A stretch of 64,000 nt of DNA, taken from the NCBI GenBank assembly GCA_964017185.1, contig OZ024870.1:22777621-22841620 (forward strand), in the 5' to 3' direction. Shown in pieces: positions 32,535 to 42,191 of this stretch. Source of the DNA: Rugalucina vietnamica (taxonomy: Eukaryota > Mollusca > Bivalvia > Lucinida > Lucinidae). Each line of letters starts with the position of its first letter. Position 1 is the first letter of the stretch. Both the position numbers and the translations under genes were made by a program. The notes under the pieces were generated by a model. That model was given only the letters and a program-made list of their open reading frames with translations. It ran no database searches and was not told the DNA's origin.

Positions 32535-32915
32535 ACATTTGCTTGTAAAAATGCAAGTTGGTGTCTAACATACCGTAATTCATTTTGTTCACAAATGTAA
32601 GAGAATGATTCCCAAAGCTTAAAATCAAAACTTTTACAACAGAATTTTTAAACATTTTCTAAGCACTGAACTTTACATAAAATTGGGGCATGACTTACAA
32701 ATATTGAAGAGAGACATATTACAAATTAATAACTTCATGCTCTAGAAAGTCATAGAGGTTTACGGTCTGAAAAAGGTCGTGGATACCTTGGCTTACAGAA
32801 AAAGTAACGTATTTGTGTAGAAGGGGTTTTTTTATAATTACAAGCAGCAATATATTATGAGTATATTTGAGGAATTTGATTCAATTTAAATGATAACAGT
32901 AGTAATGGATGCCAC

Positions 32916-33076
32916 TATAGCCCAAAACTTATAGCCCAAAACTTACAGCCCAAAATTTATAGCCCCAAACTTATGGCCCAATTTCAAATAAGCGCAGCGC
33001 CTGAAATTAGGGCCATAAGTTTTGGGGCTTTAAGTTTTGGGCTATAAGTTTGGGGGCTATAAGTTTGGGGCTATAG
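32916..33076. repeat. Cruciform block in the left TIR
   Basis: Four and a half copies of a 14 bp unit (TATAGCCCAAAACT) run in one direction, then in the other, giving a near-perfect stem of about 64 bp. The loop (32,980-33,011) holds its own small stem AATTTCA...TGAAATT around GCGCAGCGC. The mirror block lies at 37,153-37,305 in the right TIR. Such terminal hairpins could act in replication or transposase recognition. Confidence 0.8.
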
Positions 33077-33156
33077 GTGCGCACCCTGGGTCTCAGTTTA
33101 TGAACTAGCTAAGTTGCATGTGTAGGTAAGTATCCTTGAGTTAAGACAAGCCTGCA

Positions 33157-33430
33157 CATCTGCACATCTGCTCATCTGCACATTTGCACATCTGCACATC
33201 AGCTCATCTGCACATCTGCTCATCTGCACATCTGCACATCTGTACATCTGCACATTTGCACATCTGCACATCTGCTCATCTGCACATCTGCTCATTTGCA
33301 CATTTGCTCATTTGCACATATGCACATCTGCACATTTGCACATCTGCACTTCTGCACATTTGCATATCTGCACTTCTGTACATCTGCACATTTGCATATC
33401 TGCACTTCTGTACATCTGCACATTTGCAAG
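33157..33430. repeat. TGCACATC 8 bp minisatellite, left TIR
   Basis: About 34 copies of TGCACATC with variants TGCTCATC, TGCACATT and TGTACATC. The 8 bp period is not a multiple of three, and lack of stops gives artificial frames such as MHICTSAHLHIC on both strands; these are rejected as genes. Confidence 0.9.
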
Positions 33431-33498
33431 TTTTCTGTAGGTAAGTTCCATTACGAAATTAAGAAAGGGCCTTTTTCTTCTAGTGTTCCTGGGTAGAC

Positions 33499-34067
33499 GT
33501 ATTTGATTTTGCAGTAACATCCACATCTACACAAACATAGAAACTTCAAGTAAAATGCCTCTTTGTTTTATTATTATTCACAGATCAGTACAGGTCATTA
33601 AAACTTTATATAACTGAAGCTTTCAAAGATGATTAAAATTTGTGAATGGAAATTTGCATATGGAAATCCATTCTCATATCAAAAGTAAGAAAAGTGTTGC
33701 AATTATTTTATTGAATGTAATACAATTTACTTAAATATCACATTTTCTAATTAAAAAGAAAATAAATAAACACATTTTGCTTGAATATGCACAGAAACGT
33801 TTTATTAATTTTATAGTTGATATATTTTTACGTTCAAGGGGAACTATCGATATTGGTTTTTTTTTTCTGAGAAAAGTAGGTTAGCATTTTCAGAAAATTA
33901 TAAAACTGAAAGTAGATGATTTTCGGAAAATGACACATGAATGAAAATCGACAACAGATGATTTTATATACAGTTTTGCATTTAAATCAAACTGATATAA
34001 AGCATTTGCATTTCTGAAGTTATCCATTCACTCAAGTAGTACTGACACATTCTGTAGTTCTTCAAAC
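33499..34067. promoter_or_regulatory. Leader region with TATA box for gene 1
   Basis: AT-rich non-coding stretch between the left TIR and gene 1. TATAAA at 33,996-34,001 lies 67 bp before the ATG at 34,068. Nothing else is recognised. Confidence 0.5.
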
Positions 34068-34911
34068 ATGAAGGATTTTTACATTACATTACTCAGTGAC
34101 AGTTCTATGGACATGTTCCCATCAACTAAACAGTCTGAATTTACTGTAAGATTGGATCATCCTATTAAAATTGACGTGGAAAGCTGGGAGGTTGCCTTGG
34201 TTGAAATTGCAACACCATCTGAAGTTCTCAACATAACAGAAGAAAACAACTATTTCTTTTTGACTTTCCTAGACCAATCCAGTTTACGCAGAGTTGGAAA
34301 TCAAAACATCACAGAGATATGTAGCAGTGAAAACGGCTGCTATAACTTCAAACTAACAATTCCAACTGGAAATTATGAGTCACATGAATATCTAGCTGAA
34401 GAAATGCAGAACTCCATTGACAACTTTGAAAAAGGCATACTGAAAAAAATTCAATGCTCCCATTACTATGACATATGATCATTTGAGTCAACGTTTCAAA
34501 ATATCAGCCCAAAACGAACGGCTGGTTAGGATAATATTCCCAAAACAATTTGCTCAGATCTTAGGATTAGATTCATCATTAGTCGAAAAGCCTATAGGAA
34601 ATGAGCAAAATGTGTTTAAGTTCAATGCAAAGTTGAATCACAATTTTAGCAACTTCTATGTTTATTCTGACATTGCAAGTTTCACTTTTATTGGTGATAC
34701 TGTAGCACCTATTTTACGAGTTGTTCCATTTCAAAGTAAATCAGATTCATATTTCTTCTATAAAGAATTTAAAACTCTGCACTATGTTTCTGTTTCAAAA
34801 TCTATTGTAGACCAAGTGAACATTACATTAAAACCAGAAAATGGTATGATTGTTCCTTTTGTAACAGGCACAACTATTTTAAAATTACACTTTCGTAGAA
34901 AGAAAAACTAG
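34068..34911 (+). pseudogene. Element gene 1, two-part protein broken by one base
   Basis: The first frame (34,068-34,478, 136 codons) starts MKDFYITLLSDSSMDMFP and has SWEVALVEI at about residues 38-46. The second frame (34,468-34,911) contains IGDTVAPILRVVPF and ends LKLHFRRKKN. The FY-T-L-S-S-S-M-x-x-F/YP opening, WEVAL-E and final LHFRR recur in uncharacterised proteins of about 280-300 residues that I associate with Polinton/adintovirus-like elements of invertebrates; a virion structural role is plausible but unproven. The two frames are offset by one base at a run of seven A (34,443-34,449). The shift is +1, so classic -1 slippage would not rescue it. No signal peptide or membrane segment is evident. 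Confidence 0.7.
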
Positions 34912-34919
34912 TATAAATA
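34912..34919 (+). promoter_or_regulatory. TATA box for gene 2
   Basis: TATAAATA begins at the base after the stop codon of gene 1 and ends 49 bp before the ATG of gene 2. Its position in a 57 bp gap suggests separate transcription of gene 2. Confidence 0.6.
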
Positions 34920-34968
34920 CAATCTAAGAGTTTGTAAAATTATCAGTTTTGTACAACACGCTTAAGAG

Positions 34969-35283
34969 ATGACTTCTTTAGAAAAACAGACAAAACAATC
35001 CTGCAAGGCTATGGAAGAATCTAAGAAAACACCTGTGACACAGAAACCGAGTGGATCTCATGCAAGTTATGCACAGATCAGAAACCTTATGAAAAGGTTG
35101 AATACAGCTTTGAGTAAAAGGCTTAGAGAGGGCCGACCATCGAAGTATTGCAGAGTGTGTCGGGCTGAACTGTTAAAAGAACTGTCAGAGAAAAAGAAGA
35201 AATCAACAGCTAAACGTCAGAGGATTACAAAGAAACCCAATCTGAGAAGAACTAGAACAAAACTAACTCCAGCGATGGTATAA
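34969..35283 (+). CDS. Element gene 2, small basic protein, 104 aa
   Basis: Intact frame starting MTSLEKQTKQSC. Residues about 33-60 form a probable basic helix (ASYAQIRNLMKRLNTALSKR). A Cys pair, YCRVC (61 and 64), is followed by a Lys/Arg-rich tail (KKKKSTAKRQRITKKP) that looks like a nuclear-localisation or nucleic-acid-binding segment. The net charge is strongly positive. The family is not recognised; by size, charge and position it could be a DNA-condensing or core protein, which is inference. The ATG is the first after the TATA box. It lies 57 bp after gene 1 and 47 bp before gene 3. Confidence 0.65.
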   Translation: MTSLEKQTKQSCKAMEESKKTPVTQKPSGSHASYAQIRNLMKRLNTALSKRLREGRPSKYCRVCRAELLKELSEKKKKSTAKRQRITKKPNLRRTRTKLTPAMV

Positions 35284-35286
35284 AAG
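35279..35286 (+). promoter_or_regulatory. TATA box for gene 3, overlapping the gene 2 stop
   Basis: TATAAAAG includes the TAA stop of gene 2 (35,281-35,283) and lies 45 bp before the ATG of gene 3. Sharing bases between a stop codon and a TATA box is typical of tightly packed viral genomes. Confidence 0.6.
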
Positions 35287-35330
35287 AGACAGACTCAGGA
35301 TGAATCTCAGTATTCTTCGACTAACCAGCT

Positions 35331-35612
35331 ATGGGTCGATATCAGTGCCATCAGTGCGATCGAGTATTTGCCAGATCATACAATTTGAGAAGACACAAGG
35401 ACAGTGGTATCTGCAGAGGTGCTGAGGTTAACATGTTAGACAGTGATGAAGAAAGTGTTATGTCTGAAAGAAGATCACTGGACGATGGAAAAGACATCTT
35501 CAGAAAACCTGATCTTGAAGATGTAGAAGAAGTCGATGAGGAAGAAGAGGATGAAACTGAAGAAAGTGAGGAAAATGAGGAAGAAGAAGATGAAGAAGAA
35601 GAAGAAGAAGAA

Positions 35613-35674
<62 letters not shown>

Positions 35675-36179
35675 GGATGATATTGATGATGATGAGGAGG
35701 AGGTGGAGGAACCTCAGAAAATAAAACCATGGGATGTTTTGATGGGCGTTACGACAGATAAGATGCAAGACACTTTCAACGAAACGGTTGAAAAGGCCCT
35801 GCATGAACATCCTGGCAAAGACGTACAAGAGGCTGAAGAGATAGCATATGATGAACTAAAGCCAAAGTATCTGTCAGAGCTCGTATCCCGCTACAAGTAT
35901 CTGACTGATCTCTCAGCTGCACTAAGAAAAGATCCAGTCAACAAGAAAATACAGAAAACAGCTAAACGATTGAGGGATGAAGAAGATTATGACGAGGACG
36001 AATCAAGACTGTATGCCATCAAGAAACGAAAATTCTTGATTGAGAAGAAACTGAATGACTATGACCCACCAAGCTACGAAGTGGCCGAGGAACAGATCTT
36101 ATCGTTGCCACATAAAACACATATGAACAGTATTAACAATAAACCAAAGAGTAGCTATATTCAGGGGAAACACTTGTAA
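35331..36179 (+). CDS. Element gene 3, zinc finger plus acidic protein, 282 aa
   Basis: Intact. Residues 4-28 form one Cys2-His-Cys zinc finger (YQCHQCDRVFARSYNLRRHK; C6, C9, H22, C28) with the F and L of classical fingers. Residues about 50-126 are extremely acidic, including a long Asp run encoded by GAT repeats. Residues about 133-250 form a predicted helical, mixed-charge domain with PWDVLMGVTTDK, ELKPKYLSELVSRYKYL, KRLRDEEDYDEDESRLYAIK and KKRKFLIEKKL. I recall similar finger-acidic-helical proteins beside gene 1-type proteins in invertebrate virus-like elements; the function is unknown, and nucleic-acid binding through the finger is the only safe inference. The start is the first ATG after the TATA box. 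Confidence 0.75.
35614..35675. repeat. GAT trinucleotide run inside gene 3
   Basis: About twenty GAT codons. Being a multiple of three it can change length without breaking the gene, and it reads as poly-Asp. The antisense frames of poly-His and poly-Ile are artefacts. Confidence 0.95.
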
Positions 36180-36185
36180 ACGAGA

Positions 36186-36246
36186 ACAGAGGGACGGTCC
36201 TAATCCTCTGTTTCATCGTGCATTCATAGTTAGCGGGACAAATAAA
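36186..36246 (+). terminator. Hairpin and AATAAA after gene 3
   Basis: AACAGAGG (36,185-36,192) pairs with CCTCTGTT (36,205-36,212). AATAAA follows at 36,241-36,246, 62 bp after the stop. This is the only obvious polyadenylation signal after the gene cluster. Confidence 0.55.
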
Positions 36247-36284
36247 AATTGTTGAAAATGTTAAAGTCAGTCTTGGGTTTTCAT

Positions 36285-36325
36285 TTCTCCTCTCAGGAGG
36301 TAGTTCCTCTCAGGAGGTAGTAGTA
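36285..36325. repeat. Duplicated CCTCTCAGGAGGTAG
   Basis: Two copies in direct order (about 36,288 and 36,306), each a small self-complementary word (CTCC...GGAG). They lie between the polyA signal and the AGATA hairpins. Confidence 0.7.
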
Positions 36326-36366
36326 AAGGGTTTAAAGTTTGACAATAACTAGCTGAGTTTTTTTAC

Positions 36367-36564
36367 GCTTATCGATGTTCTCGAGATACGAGAACATTGA
36401 AAAGCCTCAATATATTAGGAAGACGCTATAAAGTTATGCCTTTTGACTAGTTGAGGTCTTGAGATACAAGATCAAGAGACAGTGAAACGCGTACCACTTT
36501 ACAGCCTCTAAGGAAGCTATAGAGTCATGCCTCTAATAGAGTTGAAGTCTTGAGATACAAGACT
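36367..36564. ncRNA. Three hairpins with a constant AGATA loop
   Basis: Hairpin 1: ATGTTCTCG-AGATA-CGAGAACAT (36,375-36,397), extendable with one mismatch and one G-T pair to 36,367-36,405. Hairpin 2: TCTTG-AGATA-CAAGA (36,457-36,471) plus two outer pairs. Hairpin 3: AGTCTTG-AGATA-CAAGACT (36,546-36,564). The loop is identical while stem 1 has a different sequence yet stays paired. Modules 2 and 3 also share upstream sequence (GCTATA(A/G)AGT(T/C)ATGCC). This may be a structured RNA or repeated protein sites; it is a candidate only. Confidence 0.5.
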
Positions 36565-36663
36565 AAGACACTCTTCAGATGCATTCAGCTGTATAGCAAC
36601 ATAATCTACTACATACCCACACAACTGTCCCAGACAAGTCCAGCAAGTGTCACAACGTGAGAA

Positions 36664-37322
36664 GTCTACCCAGGAACACCAGAGGAAAAAGGCCCTTTCT
36701 TAATTTCGTAATGGAACTTACCTACAGAAAAACTTGACTATGTTACTTACTCGCAAATGTGCAGATGTACAGAAGTGCAGATATGCAAATGTGCAGATGT
36801 GCAAATGTGCAGATGTACAGATGTGCAGATGTGCATATGTGCAAATGTACAAATGAGCAGATGTGCAAATGAGCAGATGTGCAGATGAGCAGATGTGCAG
36901 ATGTGCAACTGTGCAGATGTGCAGATGAGCATATGTACAGATGTGCAGATGTGCAAATGTGCAGATGAGCAGATGTGCAGATGTGCAGATGAGCAGATGT
37001 GCAGATGAGCAGATGTGCAGATGAGCAGATGTGCAGATGTGTAAATGTGCAGATGTGCAGATGAGCAGATGTGCAGATGTGCAGGCTTGTCTTAACTCAA
37101 GGATACTTACCTACATGCAACTTAGCTAGTTCATAAACTGAGACCCAGGGTGCGCACCTATAGCCCCAAACTTATAGCCCCCAAACTTATAGCCCAAAAC
37201 TTATAGCCCCAAAACTTATGGCTTTAATTTCAGGCGCTGCGCTTATTTGAAATTGGGCCATAAGTTTTGGGCTATAAGTTTTGGGCTATAAGTTTTGGGC
37301 TATAGTGGCATCCATTACTACT
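36664..37322 (-). repeat. Right terminal inverted repeat
   Basis: About 659 bp, complementary to the left TIR. The minisatellite here (about 36,765-37,086) is longer, and a short stretch at about 36,733-36,756 is not matched on the left. The outer cruciform block is at 37,153-37,305. Confidence 0.85.
36765..37086. repeat. GATGTGCA 8 bp minisatellite, right TIR
   Basis: About 40 copies, complement of the left array. Variant order differs from the left array, so the two arrays have changed independently since insertion or are not homogenised by conversion. Confidence 0.9.
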
Positions 37323-37814
37323 GATAACACGCTTTGCATAGCCAGTTTTCTACTTTACCGGAGGGCAGGTGTCAAAACGTGATAAAATGTTACGTTTTTC
37401 CCATTGTGTTTTGCATGTGAAAGTCGCGTACAGATACGGCAAAACAGCTACAAAAACAGAAAAGCCATCAGTCTGTCATTTACTAGTAAACAATTTACAT
37501 AGACGAGTTTTTAAAGTTCGGAAGATCACCTGTAATGAGAGGACGGGCACCAGTCTGACATGCTCACAGAAAAACAAATACTTTCACATGTTCAACAGTT
37601 GGTCAGCATTCGATAGCTGAAAATGTGTTGATATCTAATCATCTCATGTGGTAAATCTTTGAAACATCGAATGAACTTGTCACAAATATATAACGCGCTG
37701 ACGGCGTAAACATCAAGGAACGCCATCGAGACGTTAACCCCTGCCTCGCACCCTGTTAGGGAGGTGATCGGAAAAGGCTGTAGAAAACGTAGTTTTGGTC
37801 AGATTTTCATAAAA

Positions 37815-38270
37815 CTTGCATTCTTCTAGAAATTGAGAGGCCAACTTTCGGGGAAGAAAGCTGCTCGCTCATCTTACTCGATGTTCTATGTCTATCACTA
37901 CATATTTGCCTTTTACTGTCCTTACACCATCTTTCAGAAACTGCCGATTTCAAGTTCACCCTTTCCTGAAACACCTCCTGAAATTTGTGAAGATGTCATC
38001 CTTTACCACTCTGAAAGTCTTAAAAAGTGCCACAAATATAAAATCAGTTCACTAATAAAAATAAACATTAAAATTGAGATTCTAGCAAAATCTGTGGAGC
38101 AGTTTTAAGTGTTTTGAGCTCAGTTATATTTGATATACAATTTTGCTTTGTTTTGGTGCATTTCCAACCAAAAACAATCAGTTTTGTCTTTTTGCCGGGG
38201 AAAATAGTTTTTCTCCCTTGCTCACATATTTACAATGGATGAAGCCCTATTCAAAATTACATTTTGGCAG

Positions 38271-38305
<35 letters not shown>

Positions 38306-38340
38306 TTTTGAACCGATTATCAAACATTTAAGACTTCTTG
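37815..38340. other. Unit B segment with a poly-T tract
   Basis: Matches 51,232-51,790 and 59,405-59,935. An open frame of 91 codons (37,833-38,108) is nearly the same in unit D but is shifted in C. The T run is about 30 bases here, about 54 in C and about 50 in D. Confidence 0.6.
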
Positions 38341-40282
38341 TGCAAATGGGTGACGCAATCATATTTTTCTGAATGTGTTTCAGAAATTAAAGTAAGATTT
38401 TGAAAAAGGCATTTTCTGAAAGATGATGTATGGACAGTAGTTGTTTCCCATCTGCTCGTTGAATAATGAATCCAGTGCTAAAGTAAGGAAGATGAAATAA
38501 TATTGAAAAAAAAACTAATGTTTATCATTTATTGTTATGAGTGCATATATTGCACTTTAGTTATCTTATTATAAAAAAGCACCCAGCCCATCAGAAGAAA
38601 AAGGTAAACTTCCTTTTGGGTATCCATCATGTTCTGGCAAAACCTGATTTGTCAAGCTACATATAGAAAAATGTTAACGCCTTTATTTTTTAATTCAAAT
38701 GGTTTAAATCTTTTCCCTGATCTGGCATTAAAGTGTTATTTTAGTGATAATAACAATTATAATAAGTTTTATTTCTCAATATAACAAAATTTGATGTTAG
38801 CATATTGGTGAGTATAAACTAATATAATGGTATTTCTATTTTCGCTATCGTTTGGATAATTATAAAATGCTAATATCATCTGTTTGAAGCAAACAACCGT
38901 TAGAAAAAATGAAAATCCCTCAGCCCATAACACACAAAAAAATAAATATATCCAACCCTAGCACCAAAATTAGTATCAGTCTGCTTTTTGCTTTTCAAAA
39001 CATGGCAGTGTCTAGGAAATTAAACAAATAGTGAAGAGAGACAAATTAAACATGTACTTTGAAAAAAAAAATATTTGTTTGCTTAAAAACAAACTGTACA
39101 TTATGGTGTTGTGATAATACCCCACACACAAAACTTCCTGGCTTACTTTGTAAAATGAACCCCTTTTGACTGATAAATTGTGTTCTGTGTCAATATAATG
39201 ACTTAAATGTCATGTCAAGTTGTAAATGTCAAAAGCAATAAGAATAATGCACAATAATATTCACATTTTCAGACAATCTTAAATTCGACTGACAAAATCA
39301 TGTTTTTGAGACAAATCCATCATGCACATATATATTTGTAACTATAAACCAAGTTCAATTTGTAGATGATACAAGAAATCGATGGAAACTACAGTTACTT
39401 TTTCAACGAAACTAATAAAAGTGAAATTCACTTAATTGTGCATTAAAAGCATATTTTTAATGAAAAAGAAAAAACAAACATAGATTTGTATACATATTTT
39501 TAGTTTACACTGAACCTATACTCATATTATACTATGTAACCCAAATATTCAAAATAACTTTGTGTCGTATACATCATTATTTTCTGATTTCATTTTGGTT
39601 TACTCCTCAACACAGTTAGTTTTTCAGACAATAATGCATTATTCAGATGACTAATGACAACAACCGCAATACCATTCACAATTGGTTCTTTCATATTCAT
39701 AAAGCAAACTTACATTATGTTACCAACATAAGTCATAGCATTTTTTCTAAAAGATGCAAGTTCACAAGACTTCTTCCACATTATAAATACACATCCAAGC
39801 AATGTACAAAGCTTTTTACAACAGAAAGAAAAAAACATTAAAGGACCTTGCAGAAGTATAAGACTTCAACATCTGAAAATCATGACTTTATTTTAACAGA
39901 ATCAAGAAAGAATTAAAATCATTTAAGATGCATTAGTAAGTTGGTGTAATAGGCATAATTATCGTTATTAACAGCAAGGTTGGGGAAAGCTTTCAATTTC
40001 CACTTAAATTCAGCCAAAGATATTTAAGGTCTTCTCTTTGAAAATGAAATTGAGATCCTTCGAAGCATTGCGAAAAGGAATGGTCAATTTAGTTTTAATC
40101 TGATGCACTTGGCAAACTTAAATCATCATTGTTATAAAATCAAAATGCTGCACTCACTACTGATTTGGTTTCTGTCCTTATATCTTTGAGCTGTCACCTA
40201 GAAATCCTGCCTTTGGAATCCAGAAACAATCAGTCACTCTTCTTAAGTAAGCCGCCAGTCACTCTTCTTTAGTAAGCCGCGT
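38341..40282. other. Unit B body, non-coding
   Basis: Closely matches 51,790-53,680 and 59,940-61,870. It includes the CATGTCAAGTTGTAAATG segment found diverged at 830-960, and the 330 bp segment at 39,885-40,215. No gene: short minus-strand frames at 52,243/60,393 and 52,468/60,618 are conserved only as much as the DNA around them. Confidence 0.6.
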
Positions 40283-40494
40283 CATGAGAAAACCGGTTCT
40301 TCGCCTATGCGGAAACAAAGGCACAGATCAGCTTCACTGTAACTGCGAAGCTGATCAGCGCCTTTGTTTTCGCTACTCGGTTAGTACAATTTCTCTTCAA
40401 TCTAATTCCGAAATTCCAAGCTTCTAGCCATCTTCTGTGCTTGTACCGACCTGGTCGGAGACGCGGAAGACCGGTTTTCTTGGGTCACGGCTCA
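40283..40494. mobile_element. TGAGCC MITE copy 9
   Basis: Same locus as copies 7, 10 and 11 in the other units. The central palindrome (CAGATCAGCTTCACTGTAAC / TGCGAAGCTGATCAGCG) has several mismatches. Confidence 0.7.
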
Positions 40495-41226
40495 TGTAAG
40501 GCTTGGTTGTCTGACAGAACAGATTTCTGAAAAAAAATATCTTAAAATGTGACAGTCAAAATATGTTATATTCACGACCTTATTTCATTAATTCTAGTGT
40601 TAATAAAATTTTGATGGGCAATGCATAATTACGACTCATAAAGAGCATTTCAAACATTTACACCAATTTAGTATTATTTTTTCAAGGGCTCTAAATTCTA
40701 AGCAAGACAGCCTTAACATTTAACTATTCCTGAAAAGTGCACATGAAATTTTAGATGGGAAAATAATCTAATAAGCCTGTTTCCCTAATAGTTAGGTCAG
40801 AATCTTTCCTAAATAATCTGTCTGAAAACTTGTTTACAAATTGAGCAGAAAATGACTGACGTTGATAAGGCTTCAAGTGCTTTAGAAATGGACATAACTG
40901 GGACTTAATATGTTAGAAAAAGTAAATTTGCGCTTTGAATGGATTATTTTGTTGATTGCACTAAATCAACATGTTTGTTCTCATTATAAACACCTCGCAC
41001 ATTTGTTTCTATTGATTACCAAGGACATTGTCACTATCAGGAGCCTTACAACTTAATTGGCACCAGATTATCATGAAATATTTAATAAGCAACACGTGTG
41101 CTTTTTGCAAATTAACTTGGGTACCTCAGTGTGTCATTTATTTTGATGGTATTAATGCCTTTTTTTACGAAATTGTCAATTTCTTTGGTATAAATATTGA
41201 TCCCAAAGTTAAAATATACTCCTCCT

Positions 41227-41227
<1 letters not shown>

Positions 41228-41258
<31 letters not shown>
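41228..41258. repeat. Poly-A tract in unit B
   Basis: A run of about 31 A, followed by a segment (41,259-41,810) that has no counterpart at the same place in units A, C and D, so it probably marks a retroposed insertion whose boundaries are not otherwise clear. The insert carries no recognisable gene. Confidence 0.6.
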
Positions 41259-41261
<3 letters not shown>

Positions 41262-42191
41262 GGGTCATCCAAAATGTGTGTCAACAAATAAACAAAACTA
41301 TTTTCTACTTTTTGTAAGTTTTATAATACTTGGTAAAATCAAGTGTAAACAAAGTGCATACAGTGTACATCAATTGCGCATGCTCAGTTCCGAACACAGA
41401 TATTCTAGTAGATCGATTACAAATGGATGGGGTATATAGTCTAATGACCCGTCCATACTTTTTCCCTCTGGATAGACGCCTCCGTGTAGTCATATTGTAT
41501 TCATGAGTCGTGCACTTGATCCATGGCCTCTACAGCCTTCCAGATAAAATTTTCATCACGCTGTATCTCAATATGACACTATCTGTTAGTAGGATGATCA
41601 CTGACAAAGCAACATCAGTTGCAGTTTTGGGTTTGGAATAAGGGTTTTTAAGGGTATGATCATAGTTAGCAAATTTATACAAAATATGAAAATGCTAACA
41701 ATTGTTACAGTTCTTACAGCTTTAGGTGACCGGATTTTTAGGAGGAGTATATTTATAGTAGTTCGCAGTGAGTGGCACTATAGAACAAATTTATAAAATT
41801 TATAAACTAAATTTTCAGATTACAAAGTCAATACCAGTCTACTAGAGGACCAATGTTCCTGTAAACGCTCACCTGATATCTACTATATACTCGAATCCAT
41901 GCCCTTGTGCATAAACCTGAGTCAGCCTTGGACAGAGAACATACAGTTAATCTTGTATCCATTAGCCCATTTCTGCAATGTTTCCCCGTCAAAAGTCACT
42001 TTACAAATATTCCTCATTCAAATTCATAGGGTACCAAAGTTGACATTGACATAAATTAGACCACATGCCAAGTTTCAAATTCATAGACTTTCATGCTTCG
42101 GCGACGAAGAAGGATGTTGCTGTTTATAGCTCTGGCGGCCATCTTGGTCATATGACCTGAACAATTTATATAAACTTTTGTTCCCTCTTCC

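Larger units (their letters stand above)
32898..33498 (+). repeat. Left terminal inverted repeat
   Basis: About 601 bp, complementary to 36,664-37,322. In order: a terminal 18 bp, a cruciform-forming block (32,916-33,076), a unique part (CTGGGTCTCAGTTTATGAAC), an 8 bp minisatellite (33,157-33,430), and a unique inner end finishing GTTCCTGGGTAGAC. The two TIRs differ mainly in minisatellite length. Confidence 0.85.
32898..37322 (+). mobile_element. Compact Polinton/Maverick-like element with TIRs and three genes
   Basis: The element is 4,425 bp. It begins AGTAGTAATGGATGCCAC and ends with its exact complement. GATAAC lies directly outside both ends (32,892-32,897 and 37,323-37,328). Unit C carries the uninterrupted counterpart, AATAACACGCTTCC near 45,150, which proves insertion with a 6 bp duplication. 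A 6 bp duplication, TIRs of several hundred bp and AG...CT termini are the known Polinton hallmarks. The usual polymerase B, integrase, ATPase and protease are all missing; only three forward genes remain. This is either a deletion derivative mobilised in trans or a small lineage of its own. Annotated only; no repaired protein is given. Confidence 0.8.

Noticed and set aside
33098-33444. Open frames of Cys/His/Thr-rich repeats on both strands (MHICTSAHL and similar)
   Set aside because: They arise from the 8 bp minisatellite, which lacks stops in all frames. The same happens at 36,747-36,956. No start context or conservation is seen.
35475-35828. Minus-strand frames with poly-His or poly-Ile over gene 3
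   Set aside because: Shadows of the GAT run in the true gene on the plus strand.
37833-38108. A 91-codon frame shared almost intact with 59,423-59,698
   Set aside because: Of the differences seen between the two, about five replace an amino acid and one is silent, and unit C has a frameshift. There is no sign of purifying selection, so it is treated as chance within a repeat.
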